From Paenibacillus sp. CAA11 (GTDB lineage Bacteria; Bacillota; Bacilli; Paenibacillales; Paenibacillaceae), in NCBI RefSeq assembly GCF_003060825.1, contig NZ_CP028922.1, forward strand, positions 3,207,001 to 3,271,000: DNA of 64,000 bases, read 5' to 3'. A program made the position numbers and the translations under genes. Of this stretch, positions 46,320 through 54,253 are shown piece after piece. Each line of letters opens with the position of its first letter. Within the stretch, counting starts at the first letter, position 1. Below the pieces are notes generated by a model. That model worked only from the letters and a program-made list of their open reading frames with translations. It had not been told where the DNA came from and ran no database searches.

Positions 46320-47066
46320 ATGAATCAAAAAGAGGTACTTTCACTGCAATCGATGCCTGCGGCCAGCGCCAGTTACGGACGGCCGCCATGCCGTTTCATT
46401 AACCGGGAATTTTTTATCATTACTTATGAATCCGATCCCGCCGCAATTAGACAGGCGGTCCCAGAACCGCTTGAGCCGGACGGAAGCAACACCGTTTCGT
46501 ATGAGTGGATCAAGATGCCCGATTCGTCCGGTTTGGGAAGCTATGAGGAAAGCGGGATCGTTATTCCGTGTACTTTTCAAGGAAAGCCGTGCAATTTTGT
46601 CGCGCAAATGTATTTGGACAATGCGCCCGCTATTCTCGGGGGACGGGAAATCTGGGGATTTCCGAAAAAATGGGCGAAACCTCGCTTGAGAGTCGAAGAA
46701 ACCGAGACGCTGACGGGCACACTGCACTATAATAACGTCCTGGTGGCCATGGGAACGATACCTTTCAAATATCACATTCTGGATGAAGCGGAAACAGCTA
46801 AATCGATCGCCAAAACCCAGGTTAATTTAAAATTGATCCCCGATGTTGACGGCACTCCGAAAATCGCTCAGTTAGTGGCGTATAATCTGGAAAACATCAC
46901 GGTAAAAGGCGCCTGGTCAGGGCCCGCCAGATTATTCCTGGTCCCCCATGTCAATGCCCCTGTGGCCGACTTGCCAGTGAAAGCTTATGTTGGCGGAAAA
47001 CATTTTATCGCCGATTTAACGCTGCCCTATGCGAGAGTCATCCACGATTATCTCCAAGAAAGTTAG
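46320..47066 (+). CDS. adc: Acetoacetate decarboxylase
   Basis: Converts acetoacetate to acetone and CO2 through a Schiff base. 248 aa. The catalytic segment GREIWGFPKKWAKP places Lys116 as the Schiff-base lysine and Lys117 as the neighbour that lowers its pKa, equivalent to Lys115/116 of the Clostridium acetobutylicum enzyme. Other family features are PEPLEPD, IVIPCTFQGKPCNF and a conserved Glu in YEESG. Start ATG 46320 after GGGAGGG. Its place between thiolase and CoA-transferase genes supports acetoacetate as the true substrate. Confidence 0.93.
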   Translation: MNQKEVLSLQSMPAASASYGRPPCRFINREFFIITYESDPAAIRQAVPEPLEPDGSNTVSYEWIKMPDSSGLGSYEESGIVIPCTFQGKPCNFVAQMYLDNAPAILGGREIWGFPKKWAKPRLRVEETETLTGTLHYNNVLVAMGTIPFKYHILDEAETAKSIAKTQVNLKLIPDVDGTPKIAQLVAYNLENITVKGAWSGPARLFLVPHVNAPVADLPVKAYVGGKHFIADLTLPYARVIHDYLQES

Positions 47067-47102
47067 TTTCCCTAAAAATTAGACAAGGGTGGGAGAAACA
47101 TA

Positions 47103-47759
47103 ATGAACAAAATCATCTCTGCGGAAGAAGCAGTTAAGAAGGTGAAAGACGGGGATACGGTGATGGTCGGAGGTTTTCTCGCCGGAGGTTATCCGGAAGA
47201 GCTGGTGCGCGCGCTGGTCGACACTAATTCCGCTGGCAATCTAACCGTAATTTCCAACGACACGGGCACACCGGAACTATCGATCTATGAGCTTGTGAAA
47301 AGCGGCCGAGTAAAGCGGATTTTTGCTTCCTACATCGGCGCCAATCCGGAAACGGGAAGACTCCTGATGACAAAAGAAGCGGATGTGCAGCTCTTCCCGC
47401 AAGGCACACTCGCGGAAAAAATCCGCGCAGGAGGAGCGGGCTTGGGCGGTGTTTTAACCCCTGTAGGCGTAGGCACCGTTGTCGAGACAGGTAAACAGAA
47501 GCTGGAGATAGACGGACGGGAATATTTGCTGGAGCTACCGCTCAAAGCGGACGTGGCGTTAATTCGCGCCCATAAGGGGGATGAAGCGGGGAACCTGGTC
47601 ATCAACGGCTCTTCACGCAACTTCAATATCGTTATGGCAACGGCGGCCGAGTATGTCATTGCACAGACGGACGAATACGTAAAGACAGGGGACATTGATC
47701 CCAATCATGTCAACGTCCCCGGAATCTTTGTCGATGCGATCGTAAAGGTGGGAGATTAA
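47103..47759 (+). CDS. ctfA: Acetoacetate CoA-transferase subunit A
   Basis: Alpha subunit of a 3-oxoacid/butyrate-acetoacetate CoA-transferase. 218 aa. The CoA-binding pattern GDTVMVGGFLAGGYPEELVRAL and the glycine-rich GGAGLGGVLTPVGVGT are as in clostridial CtfA and AtoD. Together with subunit B it moves CoA from acetoacetyl-CoA to acetate or butyrate, freeing acetoacetate for the decarboxylase. ATG after GGGTGGGAG. Separated from ctfB by 2 bases. Confidence 0.93.
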   Translation: MNKIISAEEAVKKVKDGDTVMVGGFLAGGYPEELVRALVDTNSAGNLTVISNDTGTPELSIYELVKSGRVKRIFASYIGANPETGRLLMTKEADVQLFPQGTLAEKIRAGGAGLGGVLTPVGVGTVVETGKQKLEIDGREYLLELPLKADVALIRAHKGDEAGNLVINGSSRNFNIVMATAAEYVIAQTDEYVKTGDIDPNHVNVPGIFVDAIVKVGD

Positions 47760-47761
47760 GC

Positions 47762-48418
47762 ATGAATAACCGAGAATTAATCGTTAGAAGAGTAGCCCGG
47801 GAATTTAAAGACGGCGATATCGTCAACCTTGGAGTCGGCCTGCCTACTATGGCAGTGGATTATATCCCCGAAAACGTGCATATTACGCTGCAGGCTGAGA
47901 ACGGAATTGTCGGCGTAGGCCCCAAGGCGGCTCAGGGAAAGGAAAGACTCGATTGTATCGATGCTGGCGGAAACTACGTAACTGCCGTAAAAGGAGCTTG
48001 TTTTATCGACAGTACGCTATCTTTTTCCATTATTCGCGGAGGGCATGTAGACATCACCGTTCTGGGCGCCCTGGAGGTCGATGAGCAAGGCAACCTGGCA
48101 AGCTGGATGATTCCCGGGAAAAAAGTGCCGGGTATGGGCGGGGCCATGGATTTGGTGGTTGGAGCCAAGCGGGTGATCGTAGCCATGGAGCATCTGACCA
48201 AAGACGGAGCGCTGAAAATCCTGAAAACCTGCAAGCTCCCCCTGACCGCCGTAAATGTTGTAAAGACCATCGTTACCGAAATGGCCGTCATCGATGTGAT
48301 TCCAGGAAAAGGGCTGCTACTAAAGGAAATCGCTTCGGGTTTGTCGGTGGAAGACGTTCAGAAGGCCACCGAGGCTAAGCTGATGGTTTCACCGGATTTG
48401 AAGGCTATTGCAGTGTAA
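47762..48418 (+). CDS. ctfB: Acetoacetate CoA-transferase subunit B
   Basis: Beta subunit carrying the catalytic glutamate that forms the acyl-enzyme. 218 aa. Glu46 lies in the signature TLQAENGIVGVG; VNLGVGLPTMAVDYIP and GGHVDITVLGALEVDEQGNLASW are family segments. Start ATG 2 bases after the ctfA stop; a ribosome site is inside the ctfA end (GGTGGGAG). Last gene of the acetone operon, followed by a strong terminator. Confidence 0.93.
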   Translation: MNNRELIVRRVAREFKDGDIVNLGVGLPTMAVDYIPENVHITLQAENGIVGVGPKAAQGKERLDCIDAGGNYVTAVKGACFIDSTLSFSIIRGGHVDITVLGALEVDEQGNLASWMIPGKKVPGMGGAMDLVVGAKRVIVAMEHLTKDGALKILKTCKLPLTAVNVVKTIVTEMAVIDVIPGKGLLLKEIASGLSVEDVQKATEAKLMVSPDLKAIAV

Positions 48419-48430
48419 ATCATAGAAGTG

Positions 48431-48477
48431 GAACAAGCCCTCAAGGAAACCAGCTTCCCGAGGGGCTTGTTCTTTTT
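48431..48477 (+). terminator. Terminator of the thl-adc-ctfA-ctfB operon
   Basis: GAACAAGCCC and GGGCTTGTTC (10 bp, extended by CTC/GAG with a bulge), followed by TTTTT on the plus strand, 12 bases after the ctfB stop. Confidence 0.88.
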
Positions 48478-48479
48478 CA

Positions 48480-48768
48480 TATGAGTTTGTCGTCACCTTT
48501 ACCTTGTAAGGATCCGTAATGCCTATCCGTTCATTCGCTATGTTCTTCCTACAGATGGGATACGATAGGAAACCCGTGAGGCGCACTGTAGATGGTTTAC
48601 GAGGTATCTTTTTCAGCGCTTCCACCAACTTTACGTATACCCGGTCCTCCCGCGTGAGGAAAAAATATTGATCTCATGCTCCCCTACCTCTATAGATTCT
48701 ACTAGCGCATCATGAAAGTATAATAAATCAAAACAGTCTATTATAAAAATTCCAGTCTCTTCTGTAAC
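48480..48768 (-). pseudogene. Frameshifted remnant of an unrecognised gene
   Basis: On the minus strand one frame reads DLLYFHDALVESIEVGEHEI then NIF, and after a run of six T (48660-48665) a second frame continues FLTREDRVYVKLVEALKKIP, then STVRLTGFLSYPICRKNIAN and ERIGITDPYKVKV. Adding one T to the run joins the two into a single smooth protein of about 85 residues. No start codon is visible upstream and the 3' end runs into the ctfB terminator. Family not recognised. It looks like a dead accessory gene between the acetone operon and namA. Confidence 0.45.
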
Positions 48769-48773
48769 AAAAA

Positions 48774-48805
48774 AAGCGAACCCGGACAACGATCCGGATT
48801 CGCTT
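48774..48805 (-). terminator. Intrinsic terminator of namA
   Basis: AAGCGAATCCGGA pairs with TCCGGGTTCGCTT (one G-U), with a 6-base loop, followed by TTTTTG on the minus strand, 27 bases after the namA stop. Confidence 0.9.
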
Positions 48806-48831
48806 CTTCAGCAATACAAAGTATGCTGATA

Positions 48832-49842
48832 TTACCAGCCACGCTCATACTGTGCAGGCGCTTCGATCTCAACGCCCAACTGCTTAGCCGCTCTGCGCGG
48901 CCAGTAAGGGTCACGAAGCAGCTCTCTGGCCAGGAAGACCAGATCGGCACGGCCATTCTGGAGGATTTCCTCCGCATGCTCAGGCTCTGTAATAAGTCCG
49001 ACTGCTCCTGTTGGAATATCCGCTTCACGGCGGATTTGCTCAGCGAACGGCACCTGGTAGCCAGGATACACGCTGGAAGGACCTTTGCTGATAACGGCGC
49101 CGGAGCTGACATCGATCAAGTCTACACCGAGCTCTTTCAGCTGCTTGGCGTAATATACATAATCAGCAGGCGTAAGTCCTTCCGGATCATAATCATGAGC
49201 GGATACACGAACGAGCAGTGGGCCATCCCATACGGTATTTACAGCCTCAATAACTTCTTTCAGAATACGGAAGCGCTTGTCGCGGTCACCGCCATACTCG
49301 TCTTCCCGATGATTGCTGAGCGGGGACAAGAATTGGTTAATCAGGTAACCGTGCGCAGCATGCAGCTCGATCACATCAAATCCAGCTTCCTTCGACCGGC
49401 GGGCTCCTTCCTTGAAGGCCTCAACCGTCTCATGAATCTGAGCCACTGTCATCTCTTGCGGGGTTTGGTAGCGGTCGCTGAACGCGATCGCTGACGGAGC
49501 GATGATCGGATCCTTCAGCTCTGCCTTACGGCCTGCATGAGCCAGCTGAATTCCAATATGAGAGCCTTGGCTATGTACCAGGCGGGTCAGTTCCTGAAGT
49601 CCGGCAACATGATCATCACTCCAGATGCCAAGATCATACGGAGAAATTCTTCCTTGAGGAGTAACTGCTGTCGCTTCGACGATCAACAGCCCCACTTGCC
49701 CTACAGCACGGGAAGGGTAATGAATTTTATGGAAATCTTGAACCAATCCGGACTCATCCATACAGGAGTACATGCACATAGGGGCCATGACGATCCGGTT
49801 TTTCAGCGTAATGTTTTTTAGCTGGTAAGAACTAAACAGCAC
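48832..49842 (-). CDS. namA: NamA-type NADPH dehydrogenase (Old Yellow Enzyme)
   Basis: FMN enzyme reducing alpha,beta-unsaturated carbonyls and nitro compounds with NADPH. 336 aa, the length of B. subtilis YqjM/NamA. Motifs: [14 protein letters not shown] with the Cys near residue 26 that tunes the flavin in this subgroup, [40 protein letters not shown] with the His pair for substrate, and the C-terminal [25 protein letters not shown] start after AAGGATGTG. Its own promoter and terminator make it a single unit. Confidence 0.95.
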   Translation of the reverse strand: MLFSSYQLKNITLKNRIVMAPMCMYSCMDESGLVQDFHKIHYPSRAVGQVGLLIVEATAVTPQGRISPYDLGIWSDDHVAGLQELTRLVHSQGSHIGIQLAHAGRKAELKDPIIAPSAIAFSDRYQTPQEMTVAQIHETVEAFKEGARRSKEAGFDVIELHAAHGYLINQFLSPLSNHREDEYGGDRDKRFRILKEVIEAVNTVWDGPLLVRVSAHDYDPEGLTPADYVYYAKQLKELGVDLIDVSSGAVISKGPSSVYPGYQVPFAEQIRREADIPTGAVGLITEPEHAEEILQNGRADLVFLARELLRDPYWPRRAAKQLGVEIEAPAQYERGW

Positions 49843-50132
49843 AGAATTTCACATCCTTCACAGGTTTTTAACTCTTAATCAATATACCTTATTCTTTTGT
49901 ATATCGCAATATTTCAATATATGAAAACACTATGAACAAGGCATATACGAAATTAGCCACAAAGTCCTCCGCCTTCGTAATGACAACCACGCCAACCATG
50001 ATCATTAAAAGGACAAGACATAATCCATAAAGAAGGGAAGCTTCCTAAATGGCAGGGCTGACATTTCTTCATGCCCAATCCAAGTGCTATGATAATAGAT
50101 ATAAAACGAAACTATCGGATGGAGTGAGTCAC
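49843..50132. promoter_or_regulatory. namA: Divergent region between namA and the response regulator, with the namA promoter
   Basis: For namA: TTGCGA (49904-49909), 17-base spacer, TATATT (49881-49886) on the minus strand. For the response regulator only a TATGAT near 50090 is seen, without a good -35. A minus-strand open stretch (49889-50044) reads like a membrane-protein end (LYGLCLVLLMIMVGVVVITK, then FVYALFIVFSYIEILRYTKE) but has no ribosome site; it may be a gene scrap or chance. Confidence 0.55.
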
Positions 50133-50840
50133 GTGGAGAACGGCACTGTCCTGCTGGTAGATGACGAGCAAGGCTTGTTAGATCTGCTGGCGTTTACTTT
50201 GCGAAATTTCGGGATTACAAATTTATTAACTGCAACGACGGCACAAGAAGCCCTGGACATCATCGCCTGTCATGATGTATCCCTGATTGTCTTGGATGTG
50301 ATGCTGCCGGACGGGGATGGATTCGACGTATGCCGGCAGATCAGAACGATCACCGAAGCGCCTGTACTATTTTTGACCGCCAAGAATCAGGATATGCACA
50401 AGATTACCGGGTTTGAGCTGGGGGCGGACGACTACATCACAAAGCCGTTTAACCCGACCGAAGTGACGGCGAGAGTGAAGGTTCATTTGCGCAGAGTAGC
50501 CAAGCTTCAAACCATGTCCCGAGCCGTTTACGATTTTGGACATTTTAAACTGAACAAGCAAAGCGGGCAATTATTCGTTCAAGGGCAAGAAGTCTCCTGT
50601 GCGCCGATGGAATTTTTATTGCTCGCTTTCTTTTGCGAGCATCCCAATTTTATTTTTACGGTGAGCGAATTATATGAAAAAGTGTGGAAGCCCTATCAGG
50701 AGGGCGATGAAAAAACGGTGGTAATCCATATTTCAAGAATCCGAAAGAAGATTGAGCCCGATCCAAGACAACCGCAGTTTCTCCTCAATATGAAAGGGCT
50801 TGGCTATAAATTGGTTAAAAAAGCGAGGAATGTTCAATGA
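50133..50840 (+). CDS. OmpR-family response regulator
   Basis: 235-aa DNA-binding response regulator. Receiver domain with acidic pair VDDEQ at 9-13, phospho-acceptor Asp55 in LIVLDVMLPDGDGF, Thr82 and Lys104 (YITKPF). C-terminal winged helix with APMEFLLLAFFCEHPNFIFT and VVIHISRIRKKIEPDPRQPQFL. Start GTG 50133, 8 bases after GGAG; an in-frame GTG three codons upstream is possible. Overlaps the kinase gene by 4 bases. Its probable target is the direct repeat before the exporter genes at 51933. Confidence 0.93.
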   Translation: MENGTVLLVDDEQGLLDLLAFTLRNFGITNLLTATTAQEALDIIACHDVSLIVLDVMLPDGDGFDVCRQIRTITEAPVLFLTAKNQDMHKITGFELGADDYITKPFNPTEVTARVKVHLRRVAKLQTMSRAVYDFGHFKLNKQSGQLFVQGQEVSCAPMEFLLLAFFCEHPNFIFTVSELYEKVWKPYQEGDEKTVVIHISRIRKKIEPDPRQPQFLLNMKGLGYKLVKKARNVQ

Positions 50841-51943
50841 CGATTGTTCGCCGCTCCATGCTGCTGTCCCTTGTATTTTTAATGGCTTCTGTATTGGTGA
50901 TCTCCGTCGGCTTTGTGGCTATTACTGTTGTCATCATTCTCTTAATGGAATCTATCCCTGCGCTTCATCTAATTGATATAAACATTTACCATATACTAGT
51001 TATGGTTGGGATGCTAGGCCTATACATGTATACGGCCGGCTGGCTGATCGGCAAGCCGTCACTGGCTGTAGTAGGCTGGATGAAGGGTTTGTCCGAAGGG
51101 CAGTACGACTCCCGGTTTTATGGCGAACGTTATTCATTTCTTTGGAAGAATCAACATAAGATCAGGCTGATCTATGCCCCCTTCAAAGATATGATTATTC
51201 GTCTTCAGGAATTGACGGCCACGCTGGAGCACAACCGTCAGGAGCTTGAACAAGCCAACGAAGTAAAAGAACAATGGATTTCCGGTGTATCCCACGATAT
51301 CAAAACCCCACTCTCTTACATCAAAGGATATCTGGATGTGATGGCTAGCCCGCAGGTTGAATTGGCCAAGGAGGAGGAAGAGCCGATTTTCCGATTGTTA
51401 CTCCAGAAAGTTCAAGATATCGAGGGGTTGATCCAAACGTTTCAGTTCAAGCACGGAAAGACCCAGGCGCTGAAAGCAAGAAGCGACCTTGTCGGTTTCT
51501 TGAGGGAGCTGACGCTTGACGTGGCCAACAATCCCAAATCCGCTGCCTATCATTTCAGCTTTGAATCCCATGTCCCCGCCCTACCTTACTATTTTGATCC
51601 TAAGCTTCTAAAAAGAGCGGTGCAAAATATATTGATGAATGCGGTATTGCATAACCCTTCCGATACGAGCATCTCTGTCCGGGTGTTAGCAAATCAAAAC
51701 GTACAAATCATTGTGACCGACAATGGTATTGGCATGCCCCCCGCAGTCGCTCAGCGCCTCCAACACAGCCATCCAGGTGAAATCCAGCACAAGAGTGAGG
51801 GAATCGGTCTGTACGTTGTGAAGGACTTAATCAAGGAGCATCAAGGAAAACTGGAAATCCACAGCGTCCCAAAACAAGGAACAATCGTCACGATCCTGCT
51901 CCCGCTTGATGCCGTGATGCCGTCAGGCAATTCGTTTACCTGA
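50837..51943 (+). CDS. Sensor histidine kinase with a short membrane sensor
   Basis: 368 aa. Two N-terminal hydrophobic stretches (about 8-36 and 51-72) are separated by a loop of only some 12 residues, so there is almost no external sensor domain, as in kinases that sense antimicrobial peptides through a partner transporter or within the membrane. A HAMP-like linker follows, then the H-box VSHDIKTPLSYIKGYLD with His153, and the ATPase domain: N-box NILMNAVLHNP, DNGIGMPP and GIGLYVVKDLI. Paired with the regulator gene and followed by an ABC exporter. Confidence 0.93.
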   Translation: MTIVRRSMLLSLVFLMASVLVISVGFVAITVVIILLMESIPALHLIDINIYHILVMVGMLGLYMYTAGWLIGKPSLAVVGWMKGLSEGQYDSRFYGERYSFLWKNQHKIRLIYAPFKDMIIRLQELTATLEHNRQELEQANEVKEQWISGVSHDIKTPLSYIKGYLDVMASPQVELAKEEEEPIFRLLLQKVQDIEGLIQTFQFKHGKTQALKARSDLVGFLRELTLDVANNPKSAAYHFSFESHVPALPYYFDPKLLKRAVQNILMNAVLHNPSDTSISVRVLANQNVQIIVTDNGIGMPPAVAQRLQHSHPGEIQHKSEGIGLYVVKDLIKEHQGKLEIHSVPKQGTIVTILLPLDAVMPSGNSFT

Positions 51944-51982
51944 CGTTTACTTTGTTCGCCTAACCTTTAAGGAGAATATAAT
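51933..51982 (+). promoter_or_regulatory. Exporter promoter with an 11-bp-spaced direct repeat
   Basis: CGTTTAC at 51933 and again at 51944 (period 11, one helical turn), spanning the kinase stop codon. A consensus TATAAT follows at 51977-51982, with TTGTTC near the -35 position but a long spacer. The arrangement is like activator-dependent promoters bound by OmpR-family dimers, such as the spa-box repeats used by SpaR. Confidence 0.55.
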
Positions 51983-52000
51983 CAGAGGTGAACAAAGAAA

Positions 52001-52732
52001 ATGGCACAGTTTGTACTCGAAACAGACGCTTTATCCAAGCAATTTGGCGATCATCTTTCCGTGAACCGGATCGATTTGCAAATCCCTGAGGGTTCGGTTT
52101 ACGGTTTTTTGGGACCTAACGGAGCCGGAAAATCGACAACGATCAAAATGCTGCTTGGATTGGTCCAGCCCGACGGGGGCACCATCACGATATTTGGCAA
52201 GCCTTTTCCAAAATCACGGATTGAAATTCTGAAGAGAATCGGATCGCTGGTTGAATCCCCGTCTTATTACGGTCATTTGTCGGGATATCAGAATATGAAA
52301 ATCGCAGCCACCTTGCTGGGAGCCTCGGAGTCACGCATTGCGGAAACACTTGAATGGGTACGTTTAACGGATCAAGCCAGCAAAGCGGTCCGGAAATACT
52401 CGCTGGGCATGAAACAAAGACTCGCCATTGCGATGGCGATTCTCCATCATCCCAAATTATTGATCCTTGATGAGCCGACTAACGGCTTGGATCCTTCGGG
52501 GATACAGGAGATCCGCAGTTTGATTACCGCCATGCCCCAAATGTACGGCATGACCGTATTGGTGTCGAGCCATCTGTTGTATGAAATTGAACAGGTTGCA
52601 GATCATGTGGGAATCATCAATGAGGGAAAACTCATTTATCAAGGCACACTATCCAGCCTTAGAGAGCAAGGCGGAGATCAATCGCTGGAACAAATCTTTC
52701 TCAGCATGACCGGCATGGGGAGAAGCTTATGA
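52001..52732 (+). CDS. ABC transporter ATP-binding protein, lantibiotic-immunity/BcrA type
   Basis: 243-aa ATPase. Walker A GPNGAGKSTTIKML (about 36-49), Q-loop near SLVESPSYYGHLSG, signature YSLGMKQRLAIAMAI, Walker B LLILDEPTNGLDPSG and H-loop VLVSSHLLYEIEQVADH. The SYYGHLSGYQNM and YSLGMKQRL segments place it with MutF/BcrA-type ATPases that drive export or displacement of lantibiotics and bacitracin. ATG after AGAGGTGA. Its stop overlaps the next gene by 4 bases. Confidence 0.92.
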   Translation: MAQFVLETDALSKQFGDHLSVNRIDLQIPEGSVYGFLGPNGAGKSTTIKMLLGLVQPDGGTITIFGKPFPKSRIEILKRIGSLVESPSYYGHLSGYQNMKIAATLLGASESRIAETLEWVRLTDQASKAVRKYSLGMKQRLAIAMAILHHPKLLILDEPTNGLDPSGIQEIRSLITAMPQMYGMTVLVSSHLLYEIEQVADHVGIINEGKLIYQGTLSSLREQGGDQSLEQIFLSMTGMGRSL

Positions 52733-53430
52733 TCAAGCTAATTCGCACGGAATGGATGAAATTGAGAATGTTTTGTCTCGTTCTACCTGTCATCGCGGCC
52801 GTGCTACTACTAGGGGTGATGAGCGCATTCTGGTACATGAATTTTCGGGATTCGCCCGGCGGGGCATACGCCACGATGTCCGTGATGTACTTTTTTCTTT
52901 CTTTTACCCTCATGCTTAGTGTCACCTTGCTCGCCAGCGTCATGGCCTCTACAGAGCATGAAACAAAAGTCTGGAACCGGATGTGCACGATTCCTGTAGC
53001 GAAGCCAAAAGTTTACTTAAGTAAATGGATCGTCACGTGCCTGCTGCTGCTCATTGAAGTATTGCTGATTATCGCAGGCACGATCGTGCTTTGGAAGCTG
53101 TTATTCCATGAACCGGTGCCGTTCGAAATTATCATCAAACAGCCGCTTTATTGTTTTTTCGCCGTGTTTGCCTTTATCTCGATTCAAACATGGTTGTCCA
53201 TCCTGTTTGCTAATCAATCGATTGCGATAGGAGCGGGAGCAGCCGGTTCCATGGCCAGTTTGTTTTTGGCACGATCGACGTTTCCCCTCCTCCATTACAT
53301 GCCGTGGACATATCCCGCACTGTCCACTCCCCTCATCCCTGGACATGGGCGATGGGTATTTGCCGGCCTATCCGCCGGAGTCGTTTTATTGGCTGCGGGA
53401 TGTTGGCATTTTAACAGGAAAGAATGGTAG
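52729..53430 (+). CDS. ABC-2 permease, MutE/EpiE-like (first)
   Basis: 233-aa membrane protein with six predicted helices: starts MIKLIRTEWMKLRMF, a typical opening for this permease group in which an amphipathic helix precedes the first membrane segment (VLPVIAAVLLLGVMSAFWY). Later segments include FSFTLMLSVTLLASVMAS and VEVLLIIAGTIVLWKLLF-like helices. Partner of the ATPase just upstream (4-base overlap) and of the second permease, so the exporter would be an ATPase dimer with a permease heterodimer. Confidence 0.88.
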   Translation: MIKLIRTEWMKLRMFCLVLPVIAAVLLLGVMSAFWYMNFRDSPGGAYATMSVMYFFLSFTLMLSVTLLASVMASTEHETKVWNRMCTIPVAKPKVYLSKWIVTCLLLLIEVLLIIAGTIVLWKLLFHEPVPFEIIIKQPLYCFFAVFAFISIQTWLSILFANQSIAIGAGAAGSMASLFLARSTFPLLHYMPWTYPALSTPLIPGHGRWVFAGLSAGVVLLAAGCWHFNRKEW

Positions 53431-53443
53431 GAGGAAAAAGAAG

Positions 53444-54181
53444 ATGAAAAGACTACTTACCGCAGAATTCATAAAAATTCAATGGCGGCTGATCGCCGTT
53501 CTTATTTTCATCGCCCTGATTGCGGATATATCATTAGCTAGCAGCAATTGGGGCATGCTTTCCGCAGTTTACGAACCGAGTTGGCCGAATTACCTGATGT
53601 ATATCATTAACCTGCATACCGCGTTTTTCTTCCCGTTGTTATCCGGAACCATAGCCGGTCTAATCTGCTTGTACGAGCATAGGTCGGGGGGATGGAAACA
53701 GCTGCTTGCCACCCCTTACTCCCGTTCCAGCATTTATTTGGCCAAATACGCCGTGTTGCTCTGCATGCTGGCGATAATACAGGTCCTATTCATGGCGGCG
53801 GAGATCGGCAGCGGCATGGTTGCCGGCGTTACAGGCAGCATCGATTGGACATTCCTAGTGAGCAGCGCCGTATTGGGCTGGATCGGCATCCTTCCATTGG
53901 CAGCCATCCAGTTATGGTTCTCCACCCGGTTTAAGAACTTCGGCATTGCCTTTAGTATTAATGTCGTCTGCGTCCTGCTCAACATCGTGTTCTCCGGTCT
54001 CCCTTCCGCGCTTGGCATGTGGTTTCCGTTCACTCTGCCGTTCTATACCATGATGCCGCAAGGCACCCCTTTCTCGCCGAGAGTTCAGGAATGGAGCTTA
54101 TATGCGATGGTCGTCCTCAGCTTCGTCTTTTACTTCACACTAGGACAATCCATGTTCCGGAAGAAATCATTGGCGTCGTGA
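53444..54181 (+). CDS. ABC-2 permease, MutG/EpiG-like (second)
   Basis: 245-aa membrane protein with about six helices. Starts MKRLLTAEFIKIQWRLIAVL; the ATG at 53444 follows AGGAGG by 9 bases, 13 bases after the first permease stop. An earlier in-frame start inside the upstream gene is unlikely. Related in layout to the first permease (AEFIKIQWRL against TEWMKLRMF, then helix), as is usual for the E/G pair of lantibiotic self-protection exporters. No lantibiotic structural or modification genes are in the window, so resistance rather than production is the likely role. Confidence 0.88.
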   Translation: MKRLLTAEFIKIQWRLIAVLIFIALIADISLASSNWGMLSAVYEPSWPNYLMYIINLHTAFFFPLLSGTIAGLICLYEHRSGGWKQLLATPYSRSSIYLAKYAVLLCMLAIIQVLFMAAEIGSGMVAGVTGSIDWTFLVSSAVLGWIGILPLAAIQLWFSTRFKNFGIAFSINVVCVLLNIVFSGLPSALGMWFPFTLPFYTMMPQGTPFSPRVQEWSLYAMVVLSFVFYFTLGQSMFRKKSLAS

Positions 54182-54197
54182 CTGTCTGCATAAAAAA

Positions 54198-54242
54198 TTA
54201 GGAAAGGAGTTCCTGCTTGGTTTGCAGGAACTCCTTTCCTAA
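54198..54242 (-). terminator. Perfect 19-bp terminator between the exporter and the SGNH gene
   Basis: TTAGGAAAGGAGTTCCTGC and its exact complement with a 7-base loop. TTTTTT follows on the minus strand, so it mainly ends the SGNH gene; it lies 17 bases after the converging permease stop and may serve both. Confidence 0.92.
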
Positions 54243-54253
54243 TGTAAACTTGA

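Noticed and set aside
51933-51982. Exporter promoter considered as a MerR-type promoter because of its long spacer
   Set aside because: No MerR-like gene is nearby, whereas an OmpR-type regulator and phased direct repeats are.
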